Source: Homarus americanus
Lineage: Eukaryota; Arthropoda; Malacostraca; Decapoda; Nephropidae
DNA: 64,000 bases
Assembly: GCF_018991925.1 (NCBI RefSeq)
Contig: NW_024756494.1
Span: forward strand, 1-64,000
Reading direction: 5' to 3'
A program made the position numbers and the translations under genes. This document shows positions 12,241 to 20,127 of this stretch, one piece after another (within the stretch, counting starts at the first letter, position 1; each line of letters opens with the position of its first letter). Under the pieces are notes generated by a model. That model saw nothing but the letters and a program-made list of their open reading frames with translations. It was not told the DNA's origin and searched no databases.

Positions 12241-12723
12241 AAGTGATTTTAAACAAAGATGACTATATCTCTAAAATGAATGACCTCTTATGTGATACTA
12301 CAACATATTCTAAACTCATAAATAATCCTCTCAACACTGTCAACACCCAGTTCAACAAAAAACTGAAGTCCCTATTGAGAGGCAAAGCTACTCTCATTAA
12401 ACATCTTACTTCAACGTCCCCTCCACTGCCATACATGTACGGTGTAATCAAGACCCACAAGCCCAATAACCCAGCAAGACCCATCATTAGCTCAGTTGGG
12501 TCAATCCCTTATAAACTATCTAAATGGTTAGTTTCTTTACTAAATCCCTTAGTTGGCAACATTTCTAACTCCAATATCAAGAATAATATGGATCTGGTTG
12601 ATAAACTCAATAACTGGTCAGCTTTGATGTAACATCACTCTTTACACAGGTCCCAGTTGATGATTTACTAGAGTTCCTCATAGATTCCCTGGATGATATT
12701 TCACTGCCCGTCTCGAAAGACGA
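12241..12723 (+). mobile_element. Inverted 5' part of the same PLE
   Basis: Plus-strand frame from 12243: ILNKDDYISKMNDLLCD, PLPYMYGVIKTHKPNNPARP, SSVGSIPYKLSKWLVSLL. This is the RT N-terminal region that normally lies just upstream of the part found on the minus strand at 10746-12240. Its last 110 bp (12614-12723) repeat 12104-12213 in inverted orientation. A segment of about 25 bp (ACTTACACATTAATTATG...) is missing before 12614. The arrangement looks like a 5' inversion made during target-primed reverse transcription. Confidence 0.8.
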
Positions 12724-13606
12724 TCTAGATACTGAGATAAGCAGTGACATAAGCAAGTTTGCGGATGACACCAAAATAGGGCGGCAAATTAATTCAGGGC
12801 TGGATGCAAATGCATTACAGGAAGATCTAAATAAACTGCAGGGGTGGTCTGAAAAATGGCAAATGAAATTCAACACCAGCAAGTGCAGCGTACTTAATAT
12901 TGGAAGAACAAATACTTATAATGTATACAGCCTTAACAACATCAACCTAGAGAAGTCGACTTGTGAAAGAGACCTAGGGGTACTTGTAAGCCCGGACCTA
13001 CGGCCAAGAAAACAGTGCGTTAATGTTCGAAATAAGGCAAACAGAGTATTGGGTTTTATATCTAGAAGTGTAAGTAACAAGAGTGCAGAGGTCTTATTGC
13101 AACTATATCTTGCGCTAGTCAGGCCGCACCTCGATTATGCGGTTCAGTTCTTGTGCCCCTATTATAGAATGGATATAAATTCACTAGAGTCGGTGCAGCG
13201 AAGAATGACAAAAATGATTCCGGGACTTAGAAACCTTCCATATCAAGATAGGTTAAAGAAACTTAACTTGCATTCCCTAGAAAGACGAAGAGTGCGGGAG
13301 ATATGATAGAAGTATTTAAGTGGGTGAAAGGAATCAATAAAGGGGATATAGATAAAGTTCTTATAATATCCGAGCAGGATAGGACTCGGAGCAACGGATT
13401 CAAGTTAGATAAGTTTAGGGTTAGGAGGGACGAGTGGAACAAGCTTAGCAACTTTGTAGTAAGTGCGGGAACTCTGGAAAGTTTCAAAAGGAGGCTAGAT
13501 AGATTCATGGATGAGAGAGAGTGGTAGTAACTCTCGACAGGAGCTGCCATGCACAGGCCAACCGGCCTATTGCAGACTCCTTATTTTCTTATGTTCTTCT
13601 TATGTT
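12724..13606 (+). pseudogene. CR1-type LINE 3' fragment
   Basis: Fused to the PLE at about 12724 within CGAT. It reads ISKFADDTKIGRQINS (motif C, FADD intact), then MKFNTSKCSVLNIGRTNTYN, ERDLGVLVSPDLRPRKQCVN, RPHLDYAVQFLCPYYRMDIN and LHSLERRRVRE, then a frameshift and FKWVKGINKGDIDKVLIISE. It ends in the family tail (CTGCCATGCACAGGCCAACC...TTATTTTCTTATG). This is a 5'-truncated, frameshifted, non-functional copy. Confidence 0.85.
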
Positions 13607-13899
13607 AAGAAGATTTGTAACCAGGTGAGAAGGATGGGTCAGCTTACCCTCTGACCTGACTACCGACTGCTGCTGTGCTTTTTGAAGATTAGTAGGGTCA
13701 TTACCTAATACCTGACCATTGTGGACTTGATCTCACCCTCCTCTGAATATATATATATACCTTGTTTTGTACTTCTCCTTAATCTGTACTCACCCCTGAA
13801 GATGTGAATTAAACGAAAGCGCTTGGGAATTTCGTGTTTTCTTCTTTCCTTGTGGTTATCAACATATACCTGTATCAAGCGCACCCACAGTGATTTACT

Positions 13900-13902
<3 letters not shown>
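13607..13902 (+). mobile_element. 5'-truncated PLE 3' end
   Basis: Starts at TTAAGAAGATTTGTAACCAG, the last codons of the PLE GIY-YIG ORF, and continues through the PLE 3' non-coding region, a hammerhead-like motif and the terminal CAGTGATTTACTTGCATAT, which passes directly into an (AT)n array. Confidence 0.85.
13786..13830 (+). ncRNA. Hammerhead-ribozyme-like core (form I)
   Basis: CACCCCTGAAGATGTGAATT, then AAACGAAAGCGCTTGGG. The CTGAAGA and GAAA boxes are intact, but helix II is weakened by AAAC in place of ACAC. Confidence 0.5.

Positions 13903-13971
<69 letters not shown>
13903..13971. repeat. (AT)n microsatellite
   Basis: A pure AT run joined to the PLE terminus on its left. Confidence 0.97.
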
Positions 13972-13972
<1 letters not shown>

Positions 13973-13989
13973 CAAAGGAGTATGTCTGT

Positions 13990-14440
13990 GTGTTTGTGTG
14001 TTCGCACGAGAATCTCGGAAACTACTTTACCGACCTGTAGTGATGATGGATGTTGTTATATGTAATGATGATGGGTGGTGTTATATTTAGTGATGATGGG
14101 TGGTGTTATATGTAGTGGTGGTGGGGACGGTGGTAGTGACAGTCATAGTGGTGGTGAAGGTGATAGCGGCATGTTTGTGGTGATAGTGGTGGTGGTAGAG
14201 ACTGGTTGACATTAGTGGTAATGATGGTGGTGGCAATGATGATGGTGGTAGTAGTGGTGGTAGTGATGATGGTGGTAGTAGTGATGGTGGTGCTATATGT
14301 AGTGATGATGAATGGTGTTATATGTAGTGATGATGGATTGTGTTAGATGTAGTGATGATGGATGTTGTTATATGTAGTGATGATGGATGGTGTTATATGA
14401 GGTGTTGATGGGTGGTGTAATACTGTAGGTAATGATGATT
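13990..14440. repeat. Degenerate GATGATGG / TGTTATATGTAGT minisatellite
   Basis: Irregular repetition of phrases such as GTAGTGATGATGGGTGGTGTT and GTGGTGGTAGT. No open frame with a known domain. Confidence 0.85.
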
Positions 14441-14639
14441 AGACAATAAAATAATAACAGTTTATGCTAAAAAATATACTTTGCTGTACCATTGCAGTGA
14501 AAAACATGGTGTAACTTACATACACCGTTAATGAACTATTGATGGAAGAAGAAGTTTTGGGGACTGAACAGTGAGACAATGTGGAGCCTCCCGGAGGGTG
14601 GCGTCCTACCATTGCCTAGCGGATGAGCCGATTCTGCTA

Positions 14640-14641
<2 letters not shown>
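14441..14641. other. Short unassigned sequence
   Basis: About 200 bp between the minisatellite and an (AT)n array. No gene or repeat was recognised. Confidence 0.5.

Positions 14642-14728
<87 letters not shown>
14642..14728. repeat. (AT)n microsatellite
   Basis: A pure AT run that ends exactly where a minus-strand PLE terminus (GCAAGTAAATCACTG) begins. Confidence 0.97.
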
Positions 14729-14732
<4 letters not shown>

Positions 14733-14900
14733 AGTAAATCACTGTAGATGCGCGTGATCGAAGTATGTGCTGATAACCACAAGGAAACAAGAAAACACGA
14801 GGTTCCCAAGTGCTTTCGTGTAATTCACATCTTCAGGGGTGAGTACAGACTAAGGAGAAATACTTGACAAGGCTAATATATACAGTAGAGGAGAGTGAGA
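14729..14900 (-). mobile_element. PLE 3' end, truncated
   Basis: On the minus strand this is the PLE 3' non-coding end with hammerhead-like motif, the same as at 13607-13902 but shorter. Its upstream boundary is near GGACTTGATCTCAC (about 14905). No coding part remains. Confidence 0.8.
14801..14842 (-). ncRNA. Hammerhead-ribozyme-like core (form I)
   Basis: Minus strand CCCCTGAAGATGTGAATTAC, then ACGAAAGCACTTGGG. Both conserved boxes are intact. The palindrome after GAAA reads AGCACT instead of AGCGCT. Confidence 0.5.
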
Positions 14901-15124
14901 TCAAGTCCCTAGGGGACAGCAGGTGTCCTCAATGTTCCCGTCATAAGGCAGTGTCCTATGCATGGCAGCTCCTGTCCTGGTTGTTGTTTCTTGCTGCCCT
15001 TCTCATTTCTTGCCATATGGGCTGAGCTGCTTCTTTCCCTAGACTTGCGGGCCTGTAAATCACTCCCATAATGAGTTTTTTCTTCCTTCTACAATTTCTA
15101 CCCATACATACTCAATTCCTATTT

Positions 15125-15317
15125 CACCCTTTATTGTATTATTAATACAACATTTTAATGTATCCCTGACGAAGAGTGCGACCTCTGCCCCCTTCCTTCC
15201 TTCCCTGCCCTTGTGAAAAAAGGTTGTACCCTTCAATATGGTACTCTGATAAAAAGTTCTTGCTCGCCAGATTCATCCAAGTTTCGGTGATTGCTATGAC
15301 GTCTACATTTTCAATAC
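15125..15317 (-). pseudogene. CR1-type LINE endonuclease fragment
   Basis: The minus strand reads IENVDVIAITETWMNLASKN and FLSEYHIEGYNLFSQGQGRK, then a G-rich decayed GGGVA box. This matches residues about 25-70 of the endonuclease of the full-length CR1 at 20128 (the catalytic glutamate of ITETW is present). It stops abruptly at about 15317 next to a possible LTR. Confidence 0.75.
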
Positions 15318-15890
15318 TGTTACGTGTCAAAGGGGTAAGGGCTCGTAACAAACAAAAAGTGAAGGTATTTAAAGAGAATTACAATATATGGTTCTGAAAT
15401 TTGTATCGAGAACAACTCCAACTACGCTATAATGTATGGATTGAATACTTGATGATTGGAGTAAAGAAACTTAAATAAAAAGTATAACTATATTTACATA
15501 TGCTTACCACTAGTAACAAAGACATGAAGTTAATCCCATGAACGTACTAGATTACTTTAAGGTTGCCAATATCACTGACAACTAAATCAATACACGATTA
15601 AAGAACAAAAATACATAAAACACCAAATATATAAGACACTAATTCAGCCAGCCAGCCTCAACAATGAATACCAAAAGTACATCACCCAGTTAGTAGGCAA
15701 GAGTCAACTGACAACACAGGCCAGTGGAAAGGTCCGGAGGTTACCCGAGCTTATGTCCGAACTCAAAGTCGGCTCTAAAACCCTCGGCTTTTATGGGTTG
15801 CTGACTGAGCAGACTGACTCAAACATCGTACTTGAACCAACGTCTCATTGTTAATGTTATTACAGTGTTACCGAATTTAATATTATAACA
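15318..15890 (-). repeat. Candidate solo LTR
   Basis: A 573-bp stretch bounded by TGTTACG at one end and TTATAACA at the other, giving TGTTA/TAACA inverted ends. On the minus strand CCATAAAAGCC could serve as a TATA box. It abuts a CR1 endonuclease fragment. No target duplication is visible (ATAC versus ATTC), so this call is weak. Confidence 0.35.
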
Positions 15891-16310
15891 ATTCACACAC
15901 AAAAACAAAACAATGTAATTCTAGTCTGAAAAATATAAAATTATAAAATATATAAACATATCAAGAATACATTCTCATTTACAGTACGTCCAGCAGGGAT
16001 GTACAGCTCATTTAGTAATTGGTTGTTAAGGGTAGTTCTATCCTACATACAACCGCTCTCAGCAAGTCTATTTTATTTCTAACGCTCCTACTGTTTGTAT
16101 AGTATACTGTACATTTAAACTTACACTTCCCTGGTCCTGTTTTACCCCTTGTCCTGAGTAACCAATTCTACTGCCCAGGACCTGCTTGTTTTTTTACTCG
16201 TCATTACCCTGACCTTTCTCTACTGTGTGTGGAGACGTATATTAAGAAAATACCCTTCGCAGGACAGCATCCCATTCCATACAAGTAAATGATGCTGGCA
16301 GTAGACTCAC
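15891..16310. other. Intron sequence of the SLC22 gene, nothing recognised
   Basis: Follows the donor site of the SLC22 exon on the minus strand. No repeat or ORF was recognised in it. The next exon (expected to start with an LPESPRWL-like motif) was not found here or further left. Confidence 0.5.
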
Positions 16311-16479
16311 CAGAAGTAGATGATGCAGTAGAGGGAAGGCAAGGCGTAGGCAAACTGGAGCCACCTCCAAGGACGCACCAGATAGGCTATACCAGGGGTT
16401 ATCATGTATCCTATGGCCCACGGTATTGCTACAAGGCAACCCACTGCTGCTCGGTATTTGGCAGCGCACGTCTCCATCA
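16311..16479 (-). CDS. SLC22-family transporter, coding exon 6
   Basis: A 169-bp exon. The acceptor is CTTTCCCCTTCAG before 16479 and the donor is G|GTGAGT after 16311. It enters with two bases of a codon and leaves in phase, continuing exon 5. It encodes METCAAKYRAAVGCLVAIPW, AIGYMITPGIAYLVRPWRWL and QFAYALPSLYCIIYFW. In SLC22 proteins this region forms TM4-TM6, including the conserved E-x2-x-KYR and W-R-W-LQ features. The next expected motif, LPESPRWL, should begin the following exon but was not found in the window. The intron before this exon is 13.3 kb and is packed with mobile elements. Confidence 0.85.
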
Positions 16480-16641
16480 CTGAAGGGGAAAGTGGGTTAC
16501 AGTCTCTTCTGGACAAGACCAAAACAGGACAAACGAACTGTGAGCCTCATAGTTTTAGCCCAACCTAACCTAAACTCACCTATCTTAACCATACCTAACT
16601 TAACTTATCAAGAAGATTCGGTCAGGTTCACACCACACTAT
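16480..16641. other. Short intronic stretch
   Basis: Contains the polypyrimidine tract and acceptor of SLC22 exon 6 at its left edge, and an AACCTAACCTAA-type tract. Its right edge is the truncated end of a PLE. Confidence 0.5.
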
Positions 16642-16795
16642 TAATTCACATCTTCAGGGGTGAGTACAGACTAGAGAGAGAAATACAAATCAAGGTGCAT
16701 ATATACAGAGGAGGGTGAGACCAGGTCCACAATGGTCAGGTATTAGGTAATGACCCTACTAATCTTTAAATGGCACACAACGGTTGGTGGTCAGG

Positions 16796-17218
16796 TCAGA
16801 TGGTCAGGTGACCCGGCCTTCTCACCTGGTCACAAATCTTCTTAATTACAAAATTGTCCAGCTTGTACATGCCGTTACTCAAATTCATGTTGAATGCTTC
16901 GGTATGTTTAATAAGACTAGATTCTATGATGTTCCTACTATAAATTGAATTACATGGTAATATTGAGGAGGCATTATCACAGTCAATGCAATGGTTGTTA
17001 TCCCTCAAATGAACAAACAGAGCATTGGATTCCTGGCCTGTCCTAACACTGTATTGGTGTTGTTTAATTCTAGTTGCAAGATCTTTACCTGTCTGGCCTA
17101 AGTAAAACATATTACATTCCTTGCAAGGAACTTTATAAATGCAACCAATTATGTTGTTGGGGGAGTTCTTGATTAACATTTGTTTAACAGTGCATGAGTT
17201 TTTAAATGCCACATTCAC
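16796..17218 (-). pseudogene. PLE GIY-YIG endonuclease domain
   Basis: A 140-codon frame out of register with the RT. It starts in VAFKNSCTVKQMLIKNSPNN and contains IGCIYKVPCKECNMFYLGQT (the GIY...YLGQT form of GIY-YIG), KDLATRIKQHQYSVRTGQ with the conserved arginine, HLRDNNHCIDCDNASSIL and IIESSLIKHTEAFNM with the metal-binding glutamate. In PLEs this domain cuts the target DNA. It is separated from its RT by the 82-bp deletion, so this copy cannot make the fused protein. Confidence 0.88.
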
Positions 17219-17274
17219 GTTCCACGTTTTTAGTTGTGAAGGAATGTGTGAGAAATTTTTGTGAAATGGTAATA

Positions 17275-18903
17275 TTAAGATCTAGGGTATTTAAGGTTTG
17301 AGCCAATATTATATATATATTTGTATTCCTCATCGATGAATTCCGGACTGCAAATTCTCAAGGCACGTAAAAACATTGTTGAAAATACTGACTGTTTGAC
17401 TTTATTATGGTGGGCAGAATAATAATGAATGTATGAACACATATTAGTTGGTTTTCTATAGATACTGAACTTAAAAGTGTTACCTATTCTGTGTATCAGA
17501 CAGTCTAGGAATGGCAATTTACAGTCTTGCTCTAATTCCACAGTGAATTTGATCGAGGGGGCTAAGTTGTTAAGTTGTGGCAGGAAAGCTTTTAGGTCCT
17601 CATTACATGGCCAGAGACATAATACATCATCAACATATCTAAACCAGACTGCTGAGGGTGGTAAAATATTACTTAATAGTTTCTTTTCAAGGAATTCCAT
17701 ATATAGGTTGCTTAATACAGGTGAGAGTGGATTACCCATTGCCATACCAAATTTTTGAGCATAATATTCTCCATTGAATTCGAATTTGCAATCCTTAATA
17801 CATAGTTTGATGAGTTCGATGAAGTCGTCTTTCGAGACTGGGAGTGAAATATCATCCAGGGAATCTATGAGGAACTCTAGTAAATCATCAACTGGGACCT
17901 TTGTAAAGAGTGATGTTACATCAAGGCTCACCAGTTTAAAGTCATAATTAATGTGTAAGTTATTGAGTTTATCAACCAGATCCATATTATTCTTGATATT
18001 GGAGTTAGAAATGTTGCCAACTAGGGGATTTAGTAAATAAACTAACCATTTAGATAGTTTATAAGGGATTGACCCAACTGAGCTAATGATGGGTCTTGCT
18101 GGGTTATTGGGCTTGTGGGTCTTGATTACACCGTACATGTATGGCAGTGGAGGGGACGTTGAAGTAAGATATTTAATGAGAGTAGCTTTGCCTCTCAATA
18201 GGGACTTCAGTTTTTTGTTGAACTGGGTGTTGACAGTGTTGAGAGGATTATTTATGAGTTTAGAATATGTTGTAGTATCACATAAGAGGTCATTCATTTT
18301 AGAGATATAGTCATCTTTGTTTAAAATCACTACTGTGTTGGCTTTATCTGCTTTAGTGACATGTAGATCCTTATTTTTCTTAAGGGCTTGGATTGCTTTG
18401 GTGAATCTTTCTGGACAGTTTGGAATGCAAGGCTTGGACATAGATGCATACACAACACCTTTACACATGTTCACTTCTTCACTTGTCAAATTACTGAATT
18501 TCTCCAAATTGCAAAATGCTCTGGCTATGTCAACACTGTCGACTCCCTTGTTAGAACCATCAAAACTTAAACCATAGCCGAGGGCACACAAGGTATCATT
18601 GTCTAGTTGTTTAGAGGAGAGATTCACTACACAGTTGTTATTGGCATCCTTAGTCCAATCACTATTTCTAATAAGGAGTGCCAATTTGTGGTCTATCTTA
18701 GCTTGAAGATCAGAACGCTCACGTCTCAGGTTATCAAAACAGTAGTCCAACATGAACTTTTTCCAATAACTCGGTATGGTCATATTAAAAGCACGCTTTT
18801 TTTGTCTTACAATACGGAAGGCTTCATCCACTTCAATTTTCTTTATTTCAAAATGTTTCTTAAGGATGATTTCTTGGAACTCATCAAAGGGGCGGTCAGA
18901 CAT
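17275..18903 (-). pseudogene. PLE reverse transcriptase
   Basis: A 542-residue open frame. The N-terminal 180 residues are basic and mixed-charge, as in the PLE N-terminal region. RT blocks follow: KADKANTVVILNKDDYISKM (~184-203), YMYGVIKTHKPNNPARPIIS (~255-274), the LVSLDVTSLFT motif A (~324-334, aspartate present), FGMAMGNPLSPVLSNLYMEF (~385-404), and the RYVDD catalytic box (~422-426). It stops at NLKYPRS just after a deletion of about 82 bp relative to the copy at 11.4-11.6 kb. The deletion lies between two ATCTT repeats and shifts the frame before the endonuclease. The RT itself looks intact. Confidence 0.9.
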
Positions 18904-18937
18904 CTTCAGGACACGTTGTGGGAGGATTGATGTCTCA

Positions 18938-19022
18938 GTTGCCTCTGAAGATGTCTTGAATAAAGACGAAAGCTAAGGTGCTCCGTTGTTTCCCTTTTCC
19001 CGTGTGATTTTATCAAGATTTA
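18938..19022 (+). mobile_element. Form II PLE-like terminal segment
   Basis: The 85-bp sequence TTGCCTCTGAAGATG...TTATCAAGATTTA is shared with 10575-10670 and, inverted, 39875-39962. It lies exactly between the 5' end of the minus-strand PLE and the 5' end of the full-length CR1. Confidence 0.6.
18941..18985 (+). ncRNA. Hammerhead-ribozyme-like core (form II, best copy)
   Basis: Read in order: GCCT (helix I), CTGAAGA box (18945-18951), helix II GTCTT with GAATA loop and AAGAC, GAAA box (18968-18971), AGCT palindrome as a minimal helix III, A at the expected cleavage position, then AGGTGC, which pairs back to GCCT. All invariant core positions of a type I hammerhead (CUGANGA ... GAAA ... UH) are present. 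Helix III has no loop on its own, so activity might need a dimer. Confidence 0.6.
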
Positions 19023-19090
19023 TCTTATCCTCTGACCCTCAGCCTGTGCGGACCTGTGTTCCTGTCAGTGTTAGTGAGTGATATAGTGAC

Positions 19091-19975
19091 ATGGCAGCTG
19101 CTGACGAGTACTCGACCACCTCTCACGTTCTCCAGCTTTGTCTTGCCTTGCAAGACCGACTGGAGAAGGTTGAGAAGGAGGTCCAGAGTCTCAAGGGCGA
19201 AAACTTAGCCTTGAAGCTAGTTTTAGAGGAGAAGAAAGCCCTTGCCAGTGTCGTGAAGGACGGTGAAGTTGAAGTGGATTCATGGAAGGTAGTTGCTGCT
19301 AGTGCTACAAAATGCACTCTAAAAAGGCACTCAGCTGTAGACCTAAACAACAGGTATAGCACCTTAAGTGACGAGTGTGAGGAAGGTGCTAGTAACACCA
19401 CGAGTGCTACTCCCTCTGTTAGTGTGGAGAGAGGGAGTAGCGCAGGTAAGAAATCACCACACTCAGGTAAGGTCAAATGTGTTTCTGTCATGGGAGACTC
19501 GATGGTGAAGTATTTAGGTAACAATCTCTGCACTAAAGTTAGGAAGCTCGAGTGTCTCCCCGGGGCAGGGATAGGTAGAGTACTGGAGAGAGTGGAGAAC
19601 GTCATTGATGACTGTGGAGACAACCCCATAGTCTTACTCAGTGCAGGAGGCAATGACGTAGGTAAGCTTACCAGTGTCGAACTGCGTAAGCTGTATAGGG
19701 AAGCTCTAGATAAGATTAGGGTGAAGGGTGGAACTCCTATTGCTTGCTCTATCCTACCTAGACGTGGTGCCAGTCGTGAATGGATGTCCCGTGCAATCGG
19801 TTTCAATTGCTGGTTGGAAGAACAGTGTAAAGAGCTGTCGACGCCATTCATTGATAATTGGAGCCTGTACTATGGTAATGATAGTATGTATGCAAGGGAT
19901 GGGGTGCATTTAAGTAGGAAGGGGATGGCGGTGCTAGCGAAGATAGTTGACAGGGTAGTAAAGGTGGGGTTTTAA
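19091..19975 (+). CDS. CR1 ORF1 protein with SGNH esterase-like domain
   Basis: 294 residues. Residues ~12-52 (LQLCLALQDRLEKVEKEVQS onward) form a likely coiled coil. A Ser/Thr-rich linker follows (~98-126). Residues ~129-294 look like the SGNH-type esterase domain known from CR1 ORF1 proteins: block I VSVMGDSMVK (nucleophile S137), block III LLSAGGND (N188), block V RDGVHLSRKG (D270, H273). These are the catalytic residues of the family. The family role is thought to be RNA or membrane association during retrotransposition. The ATG follows a short leader after a 5' boundary at about 19023. No frameshift. The ORF2 frame overlaps its last codons. Confidence 0.85.
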   Translation: MAAADEYSTTSHVLQLCLALQDRLEKVEKEVQSLKGENLALKLVLEEKKALASVVKDGEVEVDSWKVVAASATKCTLKRHSAVDLNNRYSTLSDECEEGASNTTSATPSVSVERGSSAGKKSPHSGKVKCVSVMGDSMVKYLGNNLCTKVRKLECLPGAGIGRVLERVENVIDDCGDNPIVLLSAGGNDVGKLTSVELRKLYREALDKIRVKGGTPIACSILPRRGASREWMSRAIGFNCWLEEQCKELSTPFIDNWSLYYGNDSMYARDGVHLSRKGMAVLAKIVDRVVKVGF

Positions 19976-20127
19976 TATGTCCAAATCCCATCAATGGTAA
20001 AGAGAGGAAAATACCATGTGAAAAAAACAACAGTGAAACAGAAGTAGATAATGCTGAAAATATAGTTAGTCATAATAACAAACATCAAAGTAATAAATGT
20101 AAAGCAGATAGAAACGGAAGAAATATA

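Larger units (their letters stand above)
16642..18937 (-). mobile_element. Penelope-like element, nearly complete
   Basis: The longest PLE here: a minus-strand 542-codon RT frame, a frameshift, the GIY-YIG domain, then the 3' non-coding region, which is cut off inside the hammerhead-like motif (ending ...CTGAAGATGTGAATTA at 16642). It lies inside the SLC22 13.3-kb intron and in the same orientation as that gene. The coding parts are listed separately. Confidence 0.9.

Noticed and set aside
15318..15890. Firm solo-LTR call
   Set aside because: Ends look right but no target duplication was found, so it is kept only as a low-confidence candidate.
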